A program made the position numbers and the translations under genes. The notes beneath the pieces are model-generated. The model saw only the letters and a list, made by a program, of their open reading frames with translations. It was not told the origin of the DNA and ran no database searches. From Ichthyophthirius multifiliis (taxonomy: Eukaryota; Ciliophora; Oligohymenophorea; Hymenostomatida), in contig NW_004086092.1 in NCBI RefSeq assembly GCF_000220395.1, positions 1-47,872 of the forward strand: a stretch of DNA of 47,872 nucleotides, written 5' to 3'. Every line of letters begins with the position of its first letter. Position 1 is the first letter of the stretch. Of the stretch, positions 36,520-47,872 are shown piece by piece.

Positions 36520-39140
36520 TCATTTTTTAATTGGAAATTTTTTATTTTAAATTTATATTTTAGAACCTTTTGCTGTAATAAATAAATCATTTTGCATTTC
36601 ATTTGTAATTTTTACGGATTAACTATAATTATTTTTTTCCTCAAGTAATTTTGTTATAGTTTATTGTTTTTTCATATTATTATTATTTATTTATATCTAA
36701 TTTTTTTGTAAAATTGGGACTACTTTAATATTATTATCAATTTTTTAATTATTACTATCATTTATATTTATATTATAATTATTGTTTTCTTCTCCTAAAT
36801 ATTTTAACTCTTTTATAACTAAAGGAACTTTATTTTAAATTATTTTATTTTTAAATTTACTATGTATGTTATAAGGAGAGTTGTGGTGATTTTTTATTCT
36901 AAATTCGATTTACTTTTACTAATTATAATTTTCTTCATTTTTTTAAATTTTTTAGTATGGATATAATTTCTTTTATTATGTTTTAGATGCATTTGGTAAT
37001 CTATTATTATAAATTTTTTCCAGATCTCTTGGTTAATTAAGCTTTTTTTTTTAAACTTATTCAACTTTCGGTTCTTAATTTTTTTTTGAATTTCTTTTTA
37101 TATCTAATTATTTTATTTGATCATAAATGATTTTTTTAAAATAAAAAAATAAATACTTGCTCCAGTTTATTATTCAAAACATTCTTAAGAAAAAGCCAAA
37201 TATTCCCAAAACTAATCTTCTTAATCATCATTAACAGGAAATATTTTTTAATATCCACCCAAAACCTAATTTTCATACAAGTCTCTTTCTTCGGAGAATT
37301 TGGAAATTTCTTCGTTTTTCTCTTCTAAACTTAATTTAAGTTTTTTTCCAGTCAAAACTCTTTATTACATCAATTCTTTTCTATTCGCGATAATTTTCTT
37401 TTTACTCCCAAAGTTAATATTCATAATCTTCAAAGCATCTCTTATAGCATTTTTTTTAATAAATCCATCTAAAGGAGTATCCGTTTCAAAACTAGGAGTA
37501 TGATTGACTTCTAAAACAAATGGTCTTAATTACTAATCAATAATAATATCAAACCCAAGTAATTCAAAGCACATATTATTCGCATAATTATCAGGTTAAC
37601 AACTTTTATAATGATGTGCAATAATAGGTTAAGCACAAATTATAGTTTTAATAATAACTCTTTTAATATCTTCCCATAATTTTTAAGTATTTTTTCCTTC
37701 TTTTTCTAATAAATCAAATATTGCAGATATTGATCTTTTATGACCTAAATCCATTCTTTCATTTCCTTTATTAAATTGAAAGTGTGGATTTTCTTTATTT
37801 ATTGCATAGTTTGTTAAATGCATACATGTGTTTTCTATATTTTCTTTTGTAGGAACTTTATATTCTTCAGTAGAAAATCTTGATAGACCTTCATAAAATA
37901 AATAAATTCTTAAAGGATCACATCCTGCTAACAACACATAAAATCGAAAATCAAATTTTAAATTTTCAATTAAATATGGTTTTTCTATATATTTTTGGAC
38001 CACACAATGCTCAAATTGTGGAATTTCTTCTATACTTTTGGCCAAAAAAATTCCTCTTCCTTAACACGAAGCTTCAGGCTTTATTATATATGTACCTTTA
38101 TTATTATTTTTTTCATAGTCATATTTTAAGTCTTTATATTAGGAAGGTAGGATATATGTTTTTGGGAAAAAATTATATTTACAAGGAAATTTTTTAGTCA
38201 TCTTTTACAAATTTCGCGCTAAATGATTTTTCCTTGATAATGAAAACATTCCAGGGAAATGATTTATTTTTTAAAATTATTACATTCTGGATAATTATTC
38301 TGGTTAAACTGCATTATCAGACCAAAATATATCCCAATTAGTAGCTTCTGGTGTATATTGTAATTTCCAATTGAATATTTTTTTGCCTATAAATTTTATT
38401 ACATTATATTTGGTATCGGAAACATTCAATTAAATTTAATTTTTGGGATTTTTTTACACATTCTTTTGGATTTTCGGTTCTTTTTTAAAGTTGATTTTTT
38501 ATGTTTTTTTCACTGGTTCTTCTGATTCATCACTTTCACCTGAATCAGAATAATTATAATCGTAATTATTTGGATCTTATTTTGGGTTATATATTATTTC
38601 GCGTTTTTAATTTAGTTTTGTTGAATAGTCTCTTATCGACTTTTAATTAGTTTAATTTGGCTAATTTTTATTATACTAAAATTTTATTATCGGAAGTGAT
38701 TGATTGATAATTTACTTTTAGCAATTTTTTTCTATTTTTGTTTATTTATCTTCCTATATTTATTTATTGTCTTATATTTATTTAACTTCTTATATTAATT
38801 TATCTACTTATAAATTATTTTATTTTTCTTATAGTTTTTATTCTTCTTATATATTTTTTAATTCTTATTCCCTTTATTCTCCCTATTCTCCTTATTCTTC
38901 TTATTCATCTTATTCTTCTTATTCTTCTTATTCGTCTTATTCTTCTTATTCTTCTTATTCTATTTCTTCTTGTTCTTGTTCTTGTTCTTGTTCTTATTCT
39001 TGTTCTTATTCTTATTCTTATTCTTATTCTTCATTTTCATATTCTTCATATTAATCTCTCTCTTTTTACTAAAATTCATCTTAGTAATCTTCATATTCTA
39101 CTTCGAAATCATTCTGATAAAAAGTGTTGTTTATGTTCAT
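36520..39140 (-). CDS. Tubulin tyrosine ligase-like enzyme (TTLL, probable polyglutamylase)
   Basis: TTLL enzymes ligate amino acids, usually glutamate, onto tubulin tails and so tune cilia, which suits a ciliate. Two exons, 39140-37157 and 37073-36520 (83-bp intron): 845 residues with no frame break. The ATP-grasp core is clear: YIIKPEASCQGRGIFLAK (nucleotide-binding loop), VVQKYIEKPYLI, DFRFYVLLAGCDPLRIYLF, MHLTNYAINK, CFELLGFDIIID, LRPFVLEVNHTPSF (metal-binding E and N) and TPLDGFIKKNAI. The K-P, D-F-R, H-L-T-N-Y and E-V-N residues expected for activity are present. Phe/Asn and the extended core fit glutamylases of the TTLL6/TTLL4 group better than TTL itself. The N-terminus (MNINNTFYQNDF) is followed by a roughly 70-residue Glu-Gln repeat, and the C-terminal 200 residues are a basic Asn/Gln-rich tail. 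Confidence 0.92.
38870..39050. repeat. Imperfect GAA-TAA/GAA-CAA repeat coding for Glu-Gln
   Basis: On the minus strand this is a run of EQ and EEQ units in the N-terminus of the TTLL gene. On the plus strand it appears as a false Ser-Tyr-rich or Phe-Leu-rich open frame. Confidence 0.85.
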
Positions 39141-40246
39141 TTAAATATAATTTGTATTTATTTGTTTATATTTTAAAATAAAAATGTATTTTTTTCTTTC
39201 TATTTATTTTTAAATTTTTATTAATTTAAAAAATATATATTTTTAAAAAATAATTATTTATAAATTTATTTCATTTAGTAAATAAATAAACTTTTTCAAT
39301 AAATACTATTGAAAATGAAGAAAATATATTTAATTATATTATTTTATAATAAAAAGAAACATATAAAAAAAATTAGATTTTAACAGATAAAATCGAAAAA
39401 AACAAAAACCATAATTAAATTGCTTTGTTAATAATTTAATAGAAATTAAAATTTTTGTTTAAATATTAAAGTTTTAAGATAAAATAAGAATTTTAATATA
39501 ATGTAAACTAAAAATATAAATAATTTTATAATTATTAAAAAAATAATATAGCTTTTATTATTAAAAATAGTAAAAAATATTTTGTTTTAAAAAGTAAAAA
39601 CAAAATTGCTTAATTAAAAACTTAATTTATAATTTTTGTTTTTAATTTTATTACTTGGATTTTGATTTAATGCTAAGAAAATAAATTTATAATTAAAATA
39701 TAAAAAGAAAAAGAAAAATTAGTTTATAATAAATTATACATAAATAACTAAAACTACATTAGTTTATTAAAAATAACATAAAATTTCATATAAAGTGTAT
39801 AATAAAATAATTTAATTATAGTTTAATTTTAATAAAAAAAAACATATTTAATTTTTTTAAATATAAAAATGAATACTAATTTTTAATAAAAATTATTTAG
39901 TATTGACAAATAAATTTTTCCTTTATAATAGAATATTTATCTTTTAAAATATATAAAATAATTTCTATATTTTGTATTTTATATTTCAAAAATCAAAAAA
40001 ATATTAAAAACATTATATATTTATTATCTATTATTTTTTATTATACTTTCACTATATTTTAATTTCTTTTCAAATTATTAAAAATTCTATATAAGTAAAA
40101 TGATTATTCAATTTTTATAGTATTATTTTATATTATGTATAAAACTTTAAGTAAATAATGAATAAATATTATTTTTAAATTATAATATAATTAATTTATC
40201 ATATATTTTTAAATACATAATTAATTAATAATAGACATAATAAAAA
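39141..40246. other. AT-rich intergenic region
   Basis: No gene recognised. It lies between the divergent starts of the TTLL gene and the ULK-like kinase and so holds both promoters. No motif is identified. Confidence 0.5.
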
Positions 40247-41245
40247 ATGAATAAACTTAAACTTATAGGTTCTAAAAGTGACCCTACAAATGACTAATTT
40301 CTAATTTCCTTAGAAGAGTTAATAGGAAAAGGATAATTTGGCAATATATATAAAGCATATAACTATGCAGATTATTTAATAAATTAATAAAAAAATCCAA
40401 TATGTGTAAAAGAGATAAAAAGAGAAAAAATATCATCCAAAATGATAAAATCAATATAAAATGAAGCTTAAATATAATGTTAGAATTTATCTGACTATGT
40501 AGTATAAATGTATTCAGTAAAATAAACAAAATCAAATGTAACAAAATAAAAATATAAATAAATATATAATAATAAAAAAGATATATTTTTTTCTCGAATA
40601 CTGCCCAGATAAAGATTTGAGACACTTTTTATAAAAAAACGTAAAAAATAGAAAATAATTTTTTATAATAAATAAAAAAAGAGGTTAAACGAAAAGCAAA
40701 TATTATATTTATTTGGATAAATATGCACCGCGTTTAAACAATTAAAATAATATGGAATATATCATAGAGATTTGAAACCTGAAAACATATTATTAAAAAA
40801 TGGTTTAATTAAAATATCAGATTTCGGATTTTCGAAAATAGTATAAAAAGATACATTTACAAATACTTAAGTTGGAACTCCTTTTTATATGTCTCCTTAA
40901 GCTCTGTCTTCTGATAATTATGATTTAGAAAAAAATGATGTTTGGTCAGCAGGAGTTCTTCTATATGAAATGGTTTTTTAAAAAATACCTTGGAAAGTAG
41001 ATCATAATGAAAACGATTAATAATTATCTTTATAATAATTAATTAATGTTATTATTTAAAATGAGATTAACTTTGAATGTAATAATTAAAATTTTTCAGA
41101 ATAAATAATAGATTTAATTAAACTTATGCTAGATCAAGATGAGGAAAGTAGAGTTGATTGGGATGATATCAATAATAAAGGAATTATAGTTAATAGTTTT
41201 GATGAAACAATTAGATAGGAGGTTATTTAAATGTCTAAGTTATGA
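40247..41245 (+). CDS. ULK/Atg1-like serine/threonine kinase, kinase domain only
   Basis: Exons 40247-40516, 40581-40640 and 40682-41245 give 297 residues, with both splice phases agreeing. All catalytic motifs are intact: [13 protein letters not shown] (Gly loop), CVKEIKREK (Lys), [11 protein letters not shown] (hinge), [12 protein letters not shown] (HRD), ISDFGFSKI (DFG), VGTPFYMSP (activation loop, with P-Q in place of P-E in the APE triplet) and [13 protein letters not shown]. The hinge and activation-loop features fit the ULK/Atg1/Fused-like groups, which are greatly expanded in ciliates. There is no C-terminal regulatory domain. The next gene (EF-hand) starts only 106 bp downstream on the same strand. 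Confidence 0.88.
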
Positions 41246-41351
41246 AAAAATTATTTTATATTTTATTTTTTATTTTTAATCAATACTTACATATATATAT
41301 TAGTTTTTTATAAATTAATTTTGTATTTTTTTTTTTTGATTATAAAAATAA

Positions 41352-42684
41352 ATGAGTCATTCAATGAAAAAAATAAGTGAAAATATACAAGATATAGAAC
41401 AAGAAATATAATAAAAGCAAATAAAAAGAACACAACTTCATAAGCATTCAACATTAAATTGGTTAAAATCAAGGCATTAAGATAAAACTAAAAAAAAATA
41501 TTTACTTTTACCAGAAGAGTTAAAAGAAGATAATAAAATTTAAAAGATTTTTTCGGTTTTAGATATTGAAGGATCCCAAACTTTAAATTTAGATTAAATG
41601 GTTGAAATATTTAAGAAGTATTTTAATAAAAAATAAAAAAATATTAAATATTTAATATAAAAATAGATATAATATTCAACTTGAAAAAAATGACTTAAAT
41701 AAGCTTTATAAAGTTGTAGATTTTAATAAAGATAATTCTTTGAATTTTTTAGAATTTAAATAATGTGCTATCAATCCTATAGCTAATTTTACCTTTTCTA
41801 ATATAATGAGAAAAGTTAGGCATTAAGAAGAAAATAATCCACTTCTTTTAAACAAAAAAAATATTTATTTGCCACAAGTTTTTTCTTCTATGGTTAGTTA
41901 TTTATCATATAGAATTAATAGGGAAAAATTAGAGAATAATATAAACTCAAAAAAGGGAAAAAATTAAGAAAAATATGAAAAATACTTAAAATTAATCACT
42001 TTAGATGATCTTAATACACGTATTTCTGAAAAGTATAAATTTAAAATATAAGCTTAATAAAAATAATAAAAATAATAAAAATCAGAAGAATTAGAAAAAA
42101 GCATTTTTCATAGCGAAGCTTTAAGTCAATAGTAATTTAGCAATTAAAGTTAAAGTTAAATAAATAAAAAAGAAAAAAATCTGTAAACTATTATTAAAGA
42201 AAGTTAAAAAAAAGGTATAAATTTGGCTGGAAATTTAATGGAGAAATTAGAAAAAAAATAAAGAAATTATATAAAAAGTCCACTTTTTCAAAAAAAAAAA
42301 ATGTTCTAAAGTTAAAATTTAATATAGAAAAAAAACACTGATTTTAAAAAGGAATATGAAACAAAAATTTATAATTAAAAAGATATTTTAAAATCTCTAA
42401 ACTAATATTTTAATGAGAAAAATAAATTCTTATAAAAAAATAATTTTTAAGATAATGTGTAAAATACTTATTTGGTTTAAAAAAATAAAAAGATTGTTAT
42501 TAAATAAAACTTAAATATTAATTAAAATAATAGTTTAGATGAAAAAAATAATTAGTTAATATTCTAATAAAAATAATCAAATAGTTTATTTTAATTAGTT
42601 AAAAAAAAATAACTAGAATATTTAAAAAGTAATACTTAATTAAGTACAAAAAAAACTTAAAACTCTTATTATTAAACTGAATGA
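41352..42684 (+). CDS. EF-hand calcium-binding protein with long basic tail
   Basis: Exons 41352-41617 and 41667-42684 (49-bp intron, GTATTT..AATAG) give 427 residues, with phases agreeing. Two EF-hands lie in residues about 60-135. The first (SVLDIEGSQTLNLDQMVEIF) is degenerate: Gln, from TAA, at loop position 12 where Glu is normal. The second (VVDFNKDNSLNFLEFK) is canonical with Glu at position 12 and probably binds calcium. The rest is Lys/Gln/Asn-rich and coiled-coil-prone with no further domain. It could be an axonemal or centrosomal calcium sensor; that is inference. Confidence 0.82.
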
Positions 42685-42864
42685 GTATTATTCTTTTTTC
42701 TTTAAATATTTTTTCTAAAATAATAAAATTAAATTATAATTTTATTATTTAATAATTTTTATTTTATATATATTTTTGTTGGTATTTATTATTTTTATAA
42801 ATTAAAATAAAATAATATTAAATAATTTTTATTTAAAATTAACATTTATAAATAAATAAAAGAA

Positions 42865-43108
42865 ATGCAAAAAAATATGTAGAATGAAAAAAATAATAAA
42901 ATAGCGCACCTAACAATATATTTATACAAAAAAGATATAAAATAAACACGAAAAAAAAGTCATAAAAAATAAAATACTTAAGAATAAAAAAAACTTATTT
43001 TTGATTAAAAATAGCCTTTTTAACTATTAAAAAAAAAAAATGATACTTTTATTTCAGGTGATTGGAATGTATAAGTATGTTCTCCACAAAAAAAAGAGGC
43101 ATTATTTT

Positions 43109-43165
<57 letters not shown>

Positions 43166-43666
43166 CATATATATATATATATGTTTGAATATATATTTTT
43201 GTTAAATAAAAAAAAGATTTGTTTTAAATAATAATTTGAAAAAAAAAATGATAGATTATTTTAAAAAGATTCATATTTCATCAATGATTTGCTCTAAAAA
43301 ATTGATTAGGTATTTATTTAGAATAGAATTTTGGGAAAAAACATAAGTGATTTAAGAAAACTAAAAAATGAATTAATATAAAAATAAATAAATTAAGAAA
43401 ATTAATCAAAAATAAAAAGTTTTTTTAAAAAAGAAGAAAAGTAAGAGAAAAACTAAGATTTTAAAATGATATTTGAATAAAATAAAGTTTTATAATTGAA
43501 AACTAAGGATATATTACTTTAAAATGATTAACTAAATACATATGTAAACTAACTTTTAAAAGAAAATGACAAAATAAATTAAGTTTTAATAAAAACAAAC
43601 GAAAACAACATAAAATTAAATAAAGAAATAAAATTTTTAAAAGAATAATTATAAATTAATTTATGA
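42865..43666 (+). CDS. Coiled-coil protein, two exons
   Basis: Exons 42865-43074 and 43217-43666 give 219 residues, with phases agreeing. Exon 1 starts MQKNMQNEKNN and ends FISGDWNVQ. Exon 2 is an uninterrupted coiled coil (FINDLLQKIDQ, ISDLRKLKNELIQKQ, LLQNDQLNTYVNQLLKEND, LNKEIKFLKEQLQ). The 142-bp intron is mostly a (TA)n run. No known family is recognised; the style fits basal-body or cortical structural proteins. Its stop faces the next gene's stop, 49 bp away. Confidence 0.75.
43113..43182. repeat. (TA)n microsatellite inside an intron
   Basis: About 70 bp of almost perfect TA dinucleotides within the intron 43075-43216. This makes the intron roughly three times longer than most of its neighbours. 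Confidence 0.85.
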
Positions 43667-43715
43667 AATATTTATTATATTTTTTTTTTTTTAATAAAAA
43701 AAAAAAGTATAATAT

Positions 43716-44386
43716 TCAATTATTTTATTCTTCTTCAATGATAACTTACATATCATTTATTTTGCCTAAAAAATTAGTTACTTTTTAATATTAATTTATT
43801 AATATAGGTTAAGATTAAGTAACACACCATTCGTTATCGAAAATTTCGTCATCAGTTTATTAACAGAAGTATTTATATACATATTCAAAATCGATTTAAT
43901 TTAAATCTTAGTTCGATTCATATGATATTTAATATATATATTCGGTTTAATCATCTGTTAGTTAAATATTATTTTAAAAGAGATAATTTTCAAATTAGTT
44001 TTTAGAAAATTAATTTATATCTTAATACTTTAATGTCAAGAACTAAATTTTATGTTTTTTATATTTTTATTTTTATATTTTTTATTATTTTTTTTACTTT
44101 TTATATAGATTAATAATCATCATAATAATTGAGTTTATTGTATATATTATATAATCCTATAAATTTCAAAAAAAGTTTTTTTATTGTAGATAATTTATTT
44201 GTTTTGGATTAAATATTATTATTAGTATTTAAAATTGAATTTTATTATGATTTATTACTTAATATATCTTCAGTTAAATACTTACATAATTAATTTAATT
44301 CTGATTCATTTGAAATGTTAAAAGGTGTACTAAATTTAATATTAAATTATAAGAATATATAAATATAAATATAAATATAAATATAA

Positions 44387-44417
<31 letters not shown>

Positions 44418-46125
44418 TAAATATTTTATAAATATTTATCTTTATATAAATAAATTATACTTTGATAGAATAGCTTTCATTTCATTATAATTAGCGCTTT
44501 ATTTTTCAATTATATTATTATCAAATAAATACTTTTATATTTTTTATTAAAAAGATTATAAAAAATTAAAAAAATTACATTTTCAATTTTAATATATTAT
44601 ATGTTTTATTATCTTAATCTAAATCTTAACTCTAACCTTAATGCAAATAACTCTGTATTTAAAATTTCTAATTTTTTCTTTATTTATTATTATGGAGTTA
44701 TACAGTTTCCTGAGAAATTATCTTATTATTAATATTAATTTGAAGGAGTACTAGATTCTAAATTAACTGAATTTGTATAAGTAAAACTTTAGTTAGATTT
44801 TCGAATGTCTCTTATTTTTTTTAGAGGGATAGATCTATTGAACTTATCTTATAGTTCGAAATATTCTTATTAAAGTTTTTTATATTTGTTTATGTGAGCC
44901 ATCATTTCTTGTTCAGCTTTTGCTAGTTTATTTTAATAATCTTATACAACATTTTTTATTTTCTGATCTTTTTCAGCTGCTTATTTTTCTAGTTAAAGGA
45001 TTTTGTTAAATTTTTAGTTATTTTCATTTATTTTTTCTTATAATTTTTGTTAGAATTTATCTGCTTTTCAAGAGGAGATACACTTTATACTTAAACTTAA
45101 TTTTTAGTCGGACTTTCATTTTATTTTAATTTATTTATCTCTTTATCCTTTTCAGTTATTATTTTTTTTAATATTAATTTATCTTTTTGGTATTTTTAAA
45201 TTATTTTCTCAGATTCATGAATTTAATTCTTTTGATATTTTTTATAATATAAGTTTTTTTTATGTTACTTATTAGTTTTATTGTATATTCTATAGATCTG
45301 AATATTTATCAGTTATTTCATTAATTTGATTTTATAATTATGTTATTAAGTTTTGTTAATTTATGTAACTTTCGCATCTTTTATTTATAAATATTTCTAT
45401 TTTAACTTTTTTTTTTTTACTCATCTGGATTTAATTTTAATGAAAGTTCTAAAAATTTTCTCAATCTAATTGCTTCATCCATATATCTTTATATTTCTAT
45501 TTCTAACTCCTGTGTTTTGGTTAATTTTATATTTCTTTTTAGTTAAGAAATTTATTTTTATTTCGAAATCAATTCTAAATTTTAATCACTTATTTATTTT
45601 TTTAATGCTGGAACAATAGAACCCTATATTTTTATAATATAATATTTAATTATTATATATATATATATATATAAATGATTGTTTTAATTTTAACTTCATT
45701 GTTTTAATATAATTTTGAGGATAATTAAGAATTTTTTATCTAATTTAATATTTTTGATGTTTATTATTCTAATTAATCTGATGGTATTTTTTCATATTTT
45801 GAAAGTTCTTGCTTTAGAGAATTATTGGAACATTTTAATTTTAAATTTTCTAATTTTTATTCATTAAATTGTTTTTTTATTTGTATTAATTCTTCATACA
45901 GTTATTCTTTATCAAAAAACATTTATTTCGGAATTGCTTTTTCATTATTTTAAAATGAATTTCTTTTTACAGTACTATATATTAATTTATTATTTATTTA
46001 TTTTTTAAAATATACATGTTTGCATTTTCTTTATGTTTAAGTAACTAAGGATTAGCTTTTATCTAAAAATTTTAATTGTTCCTTTTTGAATTTGAAGTAA
46101 AATATTAATTAATTTCAGTATCCAT
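43716..46125 (-). CDS. Large coiled-coil protein
   Basis: Read on the minus strand from MDTEINQYFTSNS (46125) to TGA 43716-43718. About seven to eight short introns are inferred; the clearest are 44340-44460 and 44043-44097, the former swollen by an AAATAT minisatellite. Some middle joins (around 45.06 kb) are uncertain. Most of the protein is coiled coil: LYEELIQIKKQFNEQKLENL, ITEKDKEINKLKQ, KNVVQDYQNKLAKAEQEMMA. The C-terminal 200 residues look globular: FNISNESELNQLCKYLTEDI, IKKLFLKFIGLYNIYNKL, IDFEYVYKYFCQ, DDEIFDNEWCV. No named family is recognised. A structural role at basal bodies, cortex or cytoskeleton would fit, without proof. Confidence 0.72.
44357..44419. repeat. AAATAT hexanucleotide repeat followed by (TA)n, intronic
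   Basis: About eight copies of the hexamer, then TA dinucleotides, inside the intron 44340-44460 of the coiled-coil gene. Confidence 0.85.
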
Positions 46126-46290
46126 AAAAAAATATATCAATTGTTTATTTAAAAAAAATATTTTTTTTTTTTTTTTTTCGTTTTTTTTTTATTTTATTTT
46201 TATAATATTTATTTATGTAATAATTAACAAAAAAAAAAAATGTTATACATAATATAAATTTATTTATAAAAAGTAATTTAAAAGATTCTA

Positions 46291-47872
<1,582 letters not shown>

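Noticed and set aside
38767-39176. Plus-strand Ser-Tyr-rich and Phe-Leu-rich open frames
   Set aside because: They are the antisense of the Glu-Gln repeat at the start of the TTLL gene, whose minus-strand frame is conserved and complete.
40284-40625. 113-codon hydrophobic minus-strand open frame
   Set aside because: Antisense of the ULK-like kinase exons, whose catalytic motifs are on the plus strand.
43113-43182. CRISPR array or terminal repeat
   Set aside because: Simple TA and hexamer microsatellites without spacers, in a eukaryotic intron.

Overview
The window looks like nuclear DNA of a ciliate. It is extremely AT-rich, and every recognisable gene is open only if TAA and TAG are read as glutamine, with TGA as the sole ordinary stop. 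Introns are mostly 22 to 140 bp, with GT..AG ends in A/T-only sequence. Genes are Gln/Asn/Lys-rich, and (TAA)n/(AAT)n tracts lie inside reading frames. This fits an oligohymenophorean (hymenostome, Tetrahymena/Ichthyophthirius-like). Base composition suggests the Ichthyophthirius end of that range, but the species cannot be fixed from sequence alone. Some reading frames step by one base at long poly(A) runs, so a few gene models are imperfect.

Layout, left to right. 0-9 kb: a minus-strand Lys-rich gene (about 1.0-1.5 kb); a short selenoprotein W-like gene with an in-frame TGA and a SECIS-like hairpin after its stop (2.3-2.7 kb); a 5-exon unknown gene; a small coiled-coil gene; the mu subunit of the AP-3 adaptor (7 exons, fully resolved); and a Gln-rich unknown gene. 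9-15.6 kb: a doubtful Lys/Asn-rich coding stretch, then a large non-canonical poly(A) polymerase-type nucleotidyltransferase. 15.6-19.8 kb: a gene desert. 19.8-22.1 kb: a multidomain kinase (ubiquitin-like, ankyrin, PH-like, kinase) with altered catalytic motifs and an in-frame TGA. 23.6-26.1 kb: a coiled-coil poly-Asn gene and translation factor eIF3d. 26-30 kb: a second desert holding one GC-richer island with a decayed-looking coding fragment. 30-47.9 kb: an ING-type PHD-finger protein, a poly-Gln protein, a kelch-like protein, a tubulin tyrosine ligase-like (TTLL) enzyme, an ULK-like kinase, an EF-hand protein, two coiled-coil proteins and a second ULK-like kinase cut by the right edge.

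There is no operon logic. These are independent eukaryotic housekeeping and cytoskeletal/signalling genes, some convergent with only 50-65 bp between stop codons. The most notable item is the selenoprotein: the codon that normally ends translation here (TGA) is placed in a C-x-x-U redox motif and followed by a good SECIS candidate. No rRNA, tRNA, CRISPR, telomere repeat, virus-like element or intact transposon was recognised.
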